A stretch of DNA of 64,000 nt from Amphritea atlantica. GTDB lineage: Bacteria > Pseudomonadota > Gammaproteobacteria > Pseudomonadales > Balneatricaceae. Position 1 is the first letter of the stretch. Each line of letters begins with the position of its first letter. Of the stretch, positions 19,832 to 27,023 are shown piece by piece. Below the pieces are notes generated by a model. The model was not told the origin of the DNA and searched no databases. It saw only the letters and a program-made list of their open reading frames with translations. Position numbers and translations under genes: made by a program. The stretch lies in contig CP073344.1 in the NCBI GenBank assembly GCA_024397875.1, positions 1,727,001 to 1,791,000 of the forward strand, written 5' to 3'.

Positions 19832-20248
19832 ATGAAAAGACAGATGAAAAAGATCCTGCACTATTCAAGTCTGTATTTTGTAATCGTTTTCACTGTAGGG
19901 TTTGTGCTCGGCACGATCAGAGTTCTGCTTTTAGTCCCCTATTTTGGTGAGCATACTGCTGAGCTGTTAGAGATGCCATTAATGCTGTTGGCCTGCTTTT
20001 TTTCTGCACGTTTTGTTGCCAGTATAGCTGGCAACAGGGTGGTAGCATGGCAAATGCTGGCTGTAGGCGTGTTGGCATTGTTGTATTTATTGGTGGTTGA
20101 GCTTTCGATTGTGATATGGCTGCGAGATCTGTCCGTGAGCGAATATGTAGAATCAAAGTATTCGCTTGCGGGTCTGGCTTACGTGGTCTTACTGATCCTA
20201 TATGCCCTGTTTCCCTATAGTGTATACCGGTCAAAAAATTCCCCCTGA
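19832..20248 (+). CDS. Small four-helix inner-membrane protein, function unknown
   Basis: 138 aa with four predicted transmembrane segments (about residues 11-33, 44-62, 72-96 and 110-130) and a positively charged N-terminus. Preceded by AAGGGA at about 19817-19822. No family is recognised with confidence. It may be co-transcribed with the DM13 gene 66 nt downstream. Confidence 0.7.
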   Translation: MKRQMKKILHYSSLYFVIVFTVGFVLGTIRVLLLVPYFGEHTAELLEMPLMLLACFFSARFVASIAGNRVVAWQMLAVGVLALLYLLVVELSIVIWLRDLSVSEYVESKYSLAGLAYVVLLILYALFPYSVYRSKNSP

Positions 20249-20314
20249 TACCGCAATGTTGCGGTGTTGGGTGCAAACAAACATACTCAGAGCCATTCTG
20301 AAAATAGAGTCATT

Positions 20315-20791
20315 ATGAAAATACGTTCTATCGCATTCCTTCTTGTTACCCATGGCGTTGTCGCTGTTGCAGGGTTCGGCGCCGGAATATATTTACTTCC
20401 CATTCTGACTGCTCCGCCGGCTCCCAGCGCCGAGGAGATAAGGCTCGTGTCTTCGCAGGCCCGCTACACCGCACAGTTCCGAAAAGACCTTAAAGACAGC
20501 GATAGGCTGCATTGGGGAGAGGGTACGGTTTCCATTGGTGCCAGCACCATTACTCTTATGGGTAAGCTTGCACCCGGCCCGGATTACAAGCTCTATCTAT
20601 CGCCAGAATTTGTTGAGACCGAAGCAGACTTCAACCGATTAAAGCCGACTATGAAGCGTGTAGGCGATGTTAAAACGTTTGAGAACTTTGTCGTTGAAAT
20701 ACCGCCAGACATCGATCCTTCGAAATACGCCAGCGTTATTGTTTGGTGTGAGGCTTTCGGTCAGTTTATTACCTCAGCCAGATATCAATAA
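20315..20791 (+). CDS. DM13 domain-containing membrane-anchored protein
   Basis: 158 aa. An N-terminal signal/anchor helix (residues about 1-28) is followed by a DM13-type beta-rich domain (LHWGEGTVSIG, LAPGPDYKLYLSP, SVIVWCEAFGQFITSARY). DM13 domains are electron-transfer or redox-associated modules with a conserved Cys, here in IVWCEAF. ATG 20315 begins MKIRSIAFLL; upstream in-frame codons would extend it without family support. Confidence 0.75.
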   Translation: MKIRSIAFLLVTHGVVAVAGFGAGIYLLPILTAPPAPSAEEIRLVSSQARYTAQFRKDLKDSDRLHWGEGTVSIGASTITLMGKLAPGPDYKLYLSPEFVETEADFNRLKPTMKRVGDVKTFENFVVEIPPDIDPSKYASVIVWCEAFGQFITSARYQ

Positions 20792-20960
20792 TAAAGCAAT
20801 ATCTGGAACTTTTTGAATGTTACAGGGAAGCTACGAGATCGTTATCGTCAGCAATTCTGGCTGAAAGCGATAGGCGAGCATGTCGGAATAAGTGACTTAA
20901 GGGTAAGCCGGTGGCGAGCGGAAATGCACAAGACAAGACCGGATCCATCCGGCCTCCAGA

Positions 20961-21031
20961 AAAAAAGAGCGCTTAGGTGTAATACTTAGCCTTGGAAATA
21001 CTCAGCTCTGGTAATTCAGGCGCTCTTTTTT
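20961..21031. terminator. Long-loop inverted repeat between convergent genes, probable terminator
   Basis: AAAAAAGAGCGC (20961-20972) and GCGCTCTTTTTT (21020-21031) are a perfect 12-bp inverted repeat separated by 47 nt. It sits between the plus-strand DM13 gene and the minus-strand helicase, so it can serve either. The loop is unusually long for an intrinsic terminator. Confidence 0.6.
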
Positions 21032-21054
21032 TTGCAGGTATCAAGCCCTTTCAA

Positions 21055-22392
21055 TTAGCCCCAGATATGTTTGTTGGGTCTGTTCTCGTCATTATCGGCT
21101 GAGGATGTCCTGGCCGGGGATCGGCTGCCTGAGGGGCGGGTGGCTTTGTCTCTGCTTGGTGGCGGGGCTTTTTTTGATGATGAGCTTTTAGGCATGGGTG
21201 GTTTGCTTGTGCGCACAAAGTTCAGCACAGATAGCGGCACCTCTTTTCTCACCGGAAAACCTTCAATCTCTTTTCGCTCGATTAGCTGGTCTAAGCGACT
21301 TTCAATGGCGCACAGGTTTTTAAAATCGCCCAGTGCGACAAAAGATATCGCTTCGCCGGTGGCACCTGCACGTCCGGTTCGGCCGATGCGGTGGATATAG
21401 TCTTCCGGCTTGAATGGCAGGTCGTAATTCACTACACGACTCAGTTCACCAATATCTAAACCACGGGCAGCAACCCCGGTGGCGACTAAGTATTGTAGTT
21501 TGCCCGATTTAAAGTCGGCGAGAATCTTTTCACGCATCACCTGGCTTCGGTCACCATGAATCGCTTCGGCAACAATGCCGCGTTTAGCCAGCTGGACGAC
21601 CAGTTTGGCGGCAGCATGTTTTTTCTCGATAAAAATGAGAGCCTGATCCCACTGCTGCTCATTAATCAGATGACTCAGCAGTGCGGATTTAGTGTCTTTA
21701 TCGACGGTGATTAACCACTGGTTGATTGTGGCTGCAGCCTTGGTTTTCGGTGACACCGATATCTCAACGGCAGGATTACCCACTTTACTATCAGCAAAGC
21801 TATCGGCGATATCACGAACCGCATCGGACATAGTGGCAGAAAACAACAGGTTCTGACGGACTTGGGGCAGGCGGTCAATGATCTTATTGATATCCCCGGC
21901 AAAGCCCATATCCACCATGCGGTCGGCTTCATCTAATACCAGCACTTCCAGTTCATCAAAATGCAGCGCCCGCTGGTGCGCCAGATCCAGCAGTCTGCCG
22001 GGTGTTGCCACTAAGATATCGACGCCTTCGATTAAACGCTCTTTTTGTGGTTCGGAATCAACCCCTCCATACACGGCAAGAGAGCTGAGATTAAGATGTT
22101 TACTGTACGAAGCGACATTGGCTGCCACCTGAATGGCTAACTCCCGGGTCGGGGTCAGAATCAGCGCCCGTATGCGTTTCCCCCGCAATGTCCGGTCCTG
22201 GTTAAATAACTCCAATATCGGCAGAACAAAGGCCCCCGTTTTTCCAGTACCGGTTTGCGCGGTGGCAATCAGGTCCTTACCCGCAAGAACGAGGGGAATC
22301 GCCTGTTTCTGGATAGGGGTAGGGGCGGTATAACCCAGCTCTGTAATGGCTGATAGAAGGGGGGCAGATAATCCAAGGTTTGAAAATGGCAT
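21055..22392 (-). CDS. rhlE: DEAD-box ATP-dependent RNA helicase, RhlE type
   Basis: 445 aa. The Q motif (FSNLGLSAPLLSAITELGYTAP), Walker A AQTGTGKT (about residues 44-51), DEAD box (VLDEADRMVDMGF), SAT motif and HRIGRTGRAG motif VI are all in place. A basic Ser/Lys/Pro-rich C-terminal tail (about residues 385-445) is typical of RhlE-like helicases that act in RNA turnover and ribosome assembly. Transcribed alone. Confidence 0.9.
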   Translation of the reverse strand: MPFSNLGLSAPLLSAITELGYTAPTPIQKQAIPLVLAGKDLIATAQTGTGKTGAFVLPILELFNQDRTLRGKRIRALILTPTRELAIQVAANVASYSKHLNLSSLAVYGGVDSEPQKERLIEGVDILVATPGRLLDLAHQRALHFDELEVLVLDEADRMVDMGFAGDINKIIDRLPQVRQNLLFSATMSDAVRDIADSFADSKVGNPAVEISVSPKTKAAATINQWLITVDKDTKSALLSHLINEQQWDQALIFIEKKHAAAKLVVQLAKRGIVAEAIHGDRSQVMREKILADFKSGKLQYLVATGVAARGLDIGELSRVVNYDLPFKPEDYIHRIGRTGRAGATGEAISFVALGDFKNLCAIESRLDQLIERKEIEGFPVRKEVPLSVLNFVRTSKPPMPKSSSSKKAPPPSRDKATRPSGSRSPARTSSADNDENRPNKHIWG

Positions 22393-22438
22393 AGAGGCTC
22401 GGGAAGGTGTTAAAAGGAGAGAAGGGAGGAGTATAGCT

Positions 22439-22540
22439 TAAAAGCAGCCGCTAGTATTAAAAGCCGTTGCTAGTCGTTAGACGTGGCTTCGCCACTTGCC
22501 AGAACGTCGCTGCGCGACTCGCTAGGAAAAGATTAAGTGT
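22439..22540 (+). repeat. REP-like repeat, copy 5 (longest, with duplicated left end)
   Basis: Two left ends occur in tandem (TTAAAAGCAGCCGCTAG, then TTAAAAGCCGTTGCTAG), followed by GTTAGACGTGGCTTCGCCAC, TTGCCAGAACGTCGCTGCGC, GACTCGCTAGG and AAAAGATTAAGTGT. It lies upstream of rhlE, on the opposite strand. Confidence 0.85.
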
Positions 22541-22639
22541 ATAAAACCATGATCCAATGCTCTTTTATCTCGTCGTTTTCTATGTGAATATGGATCAACT
22601 AAGGACAAGAACGAGTCGACTCAGGGAGTCAGAGTGAGA

Positions 22640-22798
22640 ATGAATTTTATTAATGCTCATTTCAAAGATTACCTGCAGATAGATGACATACTGTCGTCTT
22701 TTCCCAAACTAAAGAACAAGCTCGCTAAAAATTATACCTTTAAATTAATAGGGTTAGAGTGCTTATTTAAAAAAATAATTAAGAGTGATATACGATAA
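22640..22798 (+). CDS. Hypothetical 52-aa protein, possible first cassette gene
   Basis: Small ORF starting MNFINAHFKDYLQIDD and ending KSDIR. A GGGAG lies about 11 nt upstream. The TAA stop overlaps an RYYYAAC-like box (CGATAAC, 22793-22799), the same arrangement seen at other cassette ends here. No recognised family; composition is AT-rich. It could be a chance ORF. Confidence 0.35.
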   Translation: MNFINAHFKDYLQIDDILSSFPKLKNKLAKNYTFKLIGLECLFKKIIKSDIR

Positions 22799-22845
22799 CT
22801 TGCCGCATTTCCCCAAATGCCTTGTCGTATATTTCGCTGTTATGT
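22793..22845 (+). other. attC-like recombination site (weak)
   Basis: R''-like box CGATAAC (22793-22799), a compact palindromic middle (GCATTT-CCCC-AAATGC) and R' box GTTATGT (22839-22845). R'' and R' are complementary over the inner ATAAC/GTTAT. It is shorter than usual, so it is called attC-like only. Confidence 0.45.
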
Positions 22846-22863
22846 GTAATCGAGGTTGAAGTT

Positions 22864-23199
22864 ATGGCAGGTGTGAGTGATGGAATACTTATTGGTGGAG
22901 CGGGAGGCGCAATCGCCGGAATCACTGTTTACCTGGTTCAATATATACATAACAAGTGGCGAGATTTTTCTGACAGCAGAAAAGTCTACAAATGGTTATC
23001 TGCTAACTCCTCACCAGAGGACGGGAAAAGTTTTCGTTCCACAAGAGCTATAGCCAGCTATAACAATATGACTATTGATAGGGTCAGATATATTTGCAGC
23101 CAGCACCAAAAAATTTATCTTTCCACAGGAAAAAATGAAGATCTCTGGAGTATTCACGGTCGTGAACAGAAAGGATTTTTCGATGTTGATTGGCAATAG
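22864..23199 (+). CDS. Hypothetical membrane-anchored protein in an integron-like cassette
   Basis: 111 aa. An N-terminal Gly-rich hydrophobic segment (GILIGGAGGAIAGITVYLVQYI, about residues 8-27) is a likely single transmembrane helix. It is followed by a soluble part that looks winged-helix-like (STRAIASYNNMTIDRVRYICSQH, residues about 60-85) and ends FFDVDWQ. ATG 22864 with GAGG upstream was preferred over the longer frame from 22822. It is flanked by an R' box (22839) and a full attC (23202), so it is a cassette gene. Function unknown. Confidence 0.65.
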   Translation: MAGVSDGILIGGAGGAIAGITVYLVQYIHNKWRDFSDSRKVYKWLSANSSPEDGKSFRSTRAIASYNNMTIDRVRYICSQHQKIYLSTGKNEDLWSIHGREQKGFFDVDWQ

Positions 23200-23201
23200 G
23201 C

Positions 23202-23286
23202 ACATAACCAAGCCAGTCACGGCGACGTCTACTACATTGCGGCTTCGCCTCCATTTCGTAGCCGCGCGTGCTGAGCGGCGTTATGC
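23202..23286 (+). other. attC site of an integron cassette
   Basis: R'' ACATAAC (23202-23208); L'' CAGTCACGGC pairing with L' GCGCGTGCTG, with one extrahelical T as in real attC sites; a variable central part; R' GTTATGC (23280-23286). The extended R'' CACATAAC is the exact reverse complement of GTTATGTG at 22839-22846, the left end of the same cassette, as cassette recombination predicts. Confidence 0.78.
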
Positions 23287-23319
23287 GTACTTCACCCACA
23301 GGTCATGGAAGGAGTTCTA

Positions 23320-23721
23320 ATGACTGATCATTTCGGTTCATGTCTATGCGGCACCGTGGTTTTTGAGGTAAAAGGTGATTTCGATAGCTTTTACCTGTGC
23401 CATTGTCAGCATTGCCAGAAAGATACAGGTTCGGCTCATGCGGCAAATCTATTCTCGCATTCAGCTAAATTGGTCTGGCAGTCGGGTGCAGATGCTGTGA
23501 CTTCCTTTACGCTCCCAGGCACTCGTCATAACAAAAGCTTTTGTAAGTTGTGTGGTTCGGCATTGCCAAACACTCAGATTGCAGGTTTGCTCGTCGTTCC
23601 CGCAGGGTGTCTGGACACTGAAATCTCTATGTTGCCAACTGCACACATATTTTCATCTAGCAAAGCTACGTGGGATGGGGAGCTAGGGGAAGTGCCAAAA
23701 TTTGAGGGTCTGCCAGAGTGA
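23320..23721 (+). CDS. GFA (glutathione-dependent formaldehyde-activating) family protein, cassette gene
   Basis: 133 aa of the GFA/CENP-V zinc-binding fold. Cysteine ligands are seen in GSCLCGTVVFEV (residues about 6-17), CHCQHCQKDTGS (about 31-42) and FCKLCGSALP (about 75-84). ATG 23320 has AAGGAG at 23308-23313. GFA proteins are frequent passengers of integron cassettes; most are not true formaldehyde enzymes, so substrate is unassigned. It lies between GTTATGCG (23280) and CGCATAAC (23730), exact reverse complements of one another. Confidence 0.85.
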   Translation: MTDHFGSCLCGTVVFEVKGDFDSFYLCHCQHCQKDTGSAHAANLFSHSAKLVWQSGADAVTSFTLPGTRHNKSFCKLCGSALPNTQIAGLLVVPAGCLDTEISMLPTAHIFSSSKATWDGELGEVPKFEGLPE

Positions 23722-23729
23722 GCTTCCAT

Positions 23730-23737
23730 CGCATAAC
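23730..23737 (+). other. attC R'' half-site closing the GFA cassette
   Basis: CGCATAAC is the exact reverse complement of the cassette's left box GTTATGCG (23280-23287). No matching GTTRRRY box follows within about 120 nt, so the right half of this attC appears lost. Confidence 0.55.
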
Positions 23738-24204
23738 ATCAATAAACAATAATGCTCTTATCTGGCCGCAAAGTCGTCAGGGCTTTTAATCAGTCAGCCA
23801 ATAATCTTCGTCTGTCATCTGTTTTGTTCCCAAATATCAGGAAAAGATTAAGACGATGAGTTGGATCACTAACTAAGGCCAGCACGGAGGGTGGTGATAA
23901 ACCCGAACAGAAACATGCTGAGCGACAATGCTCCATAAAGAAAGGAGCAGCGTATTAGCAGGTTTTTGATCAGTTGCATCGTTACTCCGGGCTTAATACA
24001 TAGCTCTTGGTTAAATTGAAAGATGAAATACTAACCAGTTGGTTAGGCATTGCCAAATGAATAAAATTCAGTTGTTTATCTGAGAGAGCACATAAAAAGC
24101 CACCCGGCAATTGCCGGATGGTCTGTCTGAAGGGCGATACATGATGTTCCGGTCAGTTGAAGACGGTTAGTCCCGGAGCGAATGCCTTACGGTTCATTTC
24201 GACC
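23738..24204. other. Intergenic remainder of the first accessory patch
   Basis: Contains one small minus-strand ORF (listed separately) and a 14-bp perfect palindrome CCGGCAATTGCCGG within 24103-24127, near the end of the suf operon, where it could act as a terminator hairpin without a T-run. Nothing else is recognisable. Confidence 0.5.
23869..23979 (-). CDS. Hypothetical 36-aa single-helix membrane peptide
   Basis: Begins MQLIKNLLIRCSFLYG and ends TTLRAGLS. One hydrophobic segment (residues about 11-30) and GGAG about 6 nt before the ATG make it plausible as a small membrane protein. There is no family recognition, and the length allows chance. Confidence 0.3.
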   Translation of the reverse strand: MQLIKNLLIRCSFLYGALSLSMFLFGFITTLRAGLS

Positions 24205-24264
24205 TCTAGCAAGCGACGCAGTCGCGTATAACAATTTCGAGAGTCGAGAACCGCGTTCTGGCTA
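24205..24264 (-). repeat. REP-like repeat, copy 6 (minus orientation)
   Basis: On the minus strand it begins TAGCCAGAACGCGG and ends GCGACTGCGTCGCTTGCTAG. The opening TAG is the stop codon of the Rieske gene. Confidence 0.65.
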
Positions 24265-24579
24265 CGGCTCTCTAGGCTCGTCGTAAACCTGCAGCCGCCC
24301 GTCGTGGGTGCGCACGGGGAAGCTGCCAATATCCTCGAAGGCCGGGGGCTTGAGGACGGCACCGTTTTTCAGGCTGAAACAGGCACCGTGCCGCGGGCAG
24401 GTGACGGTTGTGTTGTCGATGGTGCCGCCATCGAGTTCACCGCCATCGTGGGGGCAGATATTCTCGACGGCGTAGAAGTCCCCCCCGGTGTTAACCAGCA
24501 GGATACTGAATTCCCCCAGTGTCAGCACTGTATGCTCGCCGGGAGCCAGATTAACGTTTACATCATGCCAGTGTGCCAT
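24262..24579 (-). CDS. Rieske [2Fe-2S] ferredoxin-like protein at the end of the suf operon
   Basis: 105 aa with a complete Rieske binding site: CPHDGGEL (Cys/His, about residues 44-46) and CPRHGACFSL (Cys/His, about 63-66). The start is ATG 24579 (MAHWHDVNVNLAPGE); the open frame reaches 24687, but upstream residues are not Rieske-like and would overlap the sufT end. It is the last gene of the suf operon, where similar small Rieske proteins (non-haem iron oxygenase ferredoxin subunit class) are found as Fe-S clients or electron carriers. Exact partner unknown. Confidence 0.85.
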   Translation of the reverse strand: MAHWHDVNVNLAPGEHTVLTLGEFSILLVNTGGDFYAVENICPHDGGELDGGTIDNTTVTCPRHGACFSLKNGAVLKPPAFEDIGSFPVRTHDGRLQVYDEPREP

Positions 24580-24616
24580 GTGATCTTTCTCACTATTGCG
24601 TTGCGTGTACTGTCTT

Positions 24617-25171
24617 TCAGAGTAGACCAAGTTGCAGCTTGGCGGCGTCAGACATACGACTTGCATCCCAGGGGGGATCGAACACAAGTCGGATGTCTAC
24701 GGTACGTACGCCGGGTATCTGCAGGAGTTTTCTTTCTACATCGCTCGCCAGAACAGCGCCCATGCCACAGCCGGGGGCGGTCAGGGTCATGTCGATATGA
24801 ATCTGGCTGCCGCCTTGCGGGTGTGGTTGGGTGCGGCAGCTGTAGATCAATCCCAGGTCGAGTATGTTGACCGGAATCTCCGGGTCATAGCAGCTGCGCA
24901 GCTGACGCTGGATCTCCTCTTCAGCTACCGGAACGTCTTCACCGGGCTGCTCGGCCGCGGGCGGCGCGGACCGCAGGGGAATTAACCCGAGGGCGTCGGC
25001 ATTCTCGCTGTTAATGCGGGCCAGCGATGCGCCGGTGCTAACCGTGTAGGTATCGCCCAGGGCTTGCTGAATGCTGACTTCGCTGCCTTTGGGCAGGGTG
25101 ACCGGCTCGCCTGAGGGGATCAGCAGGGCGCTGCAATCGCGCAGCAGCCTGATGGGTTGTGTATGCTGCAT
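24617..25171 (-). CDS. sufT: Fe-S cluster assembly/maturation protein SufT
   Basis: 184 aa. A C-terminal DUF59/MIP18-like domain (about residues 85-175: RQLRSCYDPEIPVNILDLGLIYSC, TLTAPGCGMGAVLASDVERKL, DPPWDASRMSD) follows an N-terminal extension typical of SufT (PIRLLRDCSALLIPSGEPVTLPKG). SufT helps deliver Fe-S clusters, mostly under high Fe-S demand. In the suf operon, 28 nt after sufU. Confidence 0.88.
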   Translation of the reverse strand: MQHTQPIRLLRDCSALLIPSGEPVTLPKGSEVSIQQALGDTYTVSTGASLARINSENADALGLIPLRSAPPAAEQPGEDVPVAEEEIQRQLRSCYDPEIPVNILDLGLIYSCRTQPHPQGGSQIHIDMTLTAPGCGMGAVLASDVERKLLQIPGVRTVDIRLVFDPPWDASRMSDAAKLQLGLL

Positions 25172-25198
25172 GTGTCGCCTCCTGATGTTTAACGGGCG

Positions 25199-25669
25199 CT
25201 ATTCAGTACTGACCCAGTTGTCTGGTTTGGTTTCACCCTGGTCGAGGGCGCCAAGCAGGGTGTGCCAGGCGAGTGTGGCGCACTTGATGCGGGTCGGGAA
25301 TGCGCGGACCCCGGTCAATACCTCTAGTTTCCCCAGGTCTGGTCCGGTGCAATTGTGGTCGCCGGTGAGTAACTGGTGAAACTGCTGAAACAGTACTTTT
25401 GCGTCCTCCGGGGTCTTGCCTTTCAGGCTTTCTGTCAGTAGCGAGGCGGAGGCCATCGAGATGGCACAGCCTTCACCCTGAAACGATGCTGCTTCGATGA
25501 CGGGTTGCGGGCCGGGTGGAATGCGCAGGAACAGCTGCAGGCGGTCGCCGCAAAGAGGGTTGTAGCCCTTCTGACTGTGGGTGTAGTCCTCCAGAACTTT
25601 GAAGTTCCGGGGGTGGCGTCCATGGTCAATGATGACTTCCTGGTATAGCTCGCGTAGTTCTTGATTCAT
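25199..25669 (-). CDS. sufU: SufU-type Fe-S assembly protein (NifU/IscU fold)
   Basis: 156 aa. Conserved cysteines occur in NPLCGDRLQLFLRI (about residue 38), GEGCAISMASASLL (about 64) and TRIKCATLAWHTL (about 132), with the SufU-specific insertion between the second and third. In SufU proteins these residues bind zinc and accept persulfide from SufS. Its presence in place of SufE/SufA makes this a SufBCDSU system, more typical of Gram-positives but known in some Gammaproteobacteria. Confidence 0.9.
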   Translation of the reverse strand: MNQELRELYQEVIIDHGRHPRNFKVLEDYTHSQKGYNPLCGDRLQLFLRIPPGPQPVIEAASFQGEGCAISMASASLLTESLKGKTPEDAKVLFQQFHQLLTGDHNCTGPDLGKLEVLTGVRAFPTRIKCATLAWHTLLGALDQGETKPDNWVSTE

Positions 25670-25740
25670 ATGGCACCTTGCCTGTTCCGGTGGTGATGAT
25701 CGTCTTTGCTCGCGATGCTGGGCGGTGGGACCATCCGGAT

Positions 25741-27018
25741 TTATTTAAATATGCGGTTTACCTCGTGCAGGCCAGCGACCAGAGCGTCGATATCGGCCTG
25801 ATTGTTGTACAACGCCAGCGAAGCGCGGGCGGTGGCGGCAACCCCCAAACGAGACATCAACGGCATGGTGCAGTGATGTCCCGCACGGATCGCTACCCCC
25901 GCCTGATCCAGTACGGTGCTGATATCGTGGGCATGGGCGGCATCCATGACAAACGACAGGATGCCAGCCTTGTCGCTGGCGGTGCCGATCAGACGCAGGC
26001 CTTCGATGGCGGATAACGCCTCGCTGGCGTACGCCAGCAACGCCTGCTCATGGCGACCGATCTGTGCTAGCCCGATGGCCTGGATGTAATCGAGCGCGCA
26101 GCCCAGGCCGACCACACCGGCAATGTTGGGCGTGCCGGCTTCGAAGCGATAGGGCAGCTCGTTGTATTCGGTGTGCTCAAACGTTACCTGGCTTATCATG
26201 TCGCCGCCGCCCTGATAGGGCTGCATCTGCTCCAGTATCTCGCGTTTGCCGTACAGCACGCCGGTACCGGTCGGGCCGTAGACCTTATGGCCGGAAAAGG
26301 CATAGAAGTCGGCATCCAGCGCCTGCACGTCAACCGTCAGGTGCGGCACCGCCTGCGCGCCATCGATCAGCACCGGGATGCCGTGCTGGTGTGCGCGGCT
26401 GATCATCTGCTTTATCGGAGTGATGGTGCCCAATGTGTTGGACACATGGGTGAGGGACAGCATCCGGCAGGTGGGGCTGAGCAGAGCCCCGAACGCCTGC
26501 ATGTCTATTTCCCCGACATCGCTGATCGGTATGACCCGCAGCTGGGCGCCGGTCTGGTTGCAGATGATCTGCCAGGGCACGATATTGGAGTGATGCTCCA
26601 TGGTACTGATGAGTATCTCATCTCCCGGCCTGAGCAAGGGTTTGGCATAGCTGTGGGCGACCAGGTTAATGGCTTCGGTGGTGCCTTTGACGAAGATGAT
26701 CTCCGCGCGCTCGCGAGCATTGATGAACTGCTGCACCTTGTCGCGGGATGTTTCATAGGCGCGGGTGGCTTCCTCACTGAGCTGGTAGACCCCACGGTGC
26801 ACGTTGGCATTAGTGTGCAGATAGTATCGCTGGATACAGTCGATCACCGCTCTGGGCTTCTGGCTGGTGGCCGCGTTATCGAGATAGGCGAGGGGGTGAC
26901 CCTGTATGCGGCGCTCGAGAATGGGGAACTGACTGCGCAGGTCGTTAACGTCAAACCGCGAGTTGTTGTCCCGGGGGCCTGGAGGCGAAGCAGTGGTGAG
27001 GGGGATGGATTTGTTCAT
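25741..27018 (-). CDS. sufS: Cysteine desulfurase SufS
   Basis: Group II PLP-dependent cysteine desulfurase supplying sulfur to SufU/SufBCD. The PLP lysine is in SGHKVYGPTGTGVLYGK, the histidine stacking on PLP in MEHHSN, and the catalytic cysteine in RAGHHCTMPLM near residue 370. An ATG at 27018 (GGTGA 5 nt upstream) follows the sufD stop by 5 nt; an in-frame ATG at 27030 would overlap sufD and add four residues. An N-terminal extension of about 20 residues precedes the conserved RSQFPILERRI segment. Confidence 0.93.
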   Translation of the reverse strand: MNKSIPLTTASPPGPRDNNSRFDVNDLRSQFPILERRIQGHPLAYLDNAATSQKPRAVIDCIQRYYLHTNANVHRGVYQLSEEATRAYETSRDKVQQFINARERAEIIFVKGTTEAINLVAHSYAKPLLRPGDEILISTMEHHSNIVPWQIICNQTGAQLRVIPISDVGEIDMQAFGALLSPTCRMLSLTHVSNTLGTITPIKQMISRAHQHGIPVLIDGAQAVPHLTVDVQALDADFYAFSGHKVYGPTGTGVLYGKREILEQMQPYQGGGDMISQVTFEHTEYNELPYRFEAGTPNIAGVVGLGCALDYIQAIGLAQIGRHEQALLAYASEALSAIEGLRLIGTASDKAGILSFVMDAAHAHDISTVLDQAGVAIRAGHHCTMPLMSRLGVAATARASLALYNNQADIDALVAGLHEVNRIFK

Positions 27019-27023
27019 GCTGA

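Noticed and set aside
22439..22540. REP-like repeat as an attC site (it contains GTTAGAC)
   Set aside because: The box lacks a complementary partner, the layout is a symmetric TTCG hairpin, and copies occur throughout core genes, unlike attC sites.
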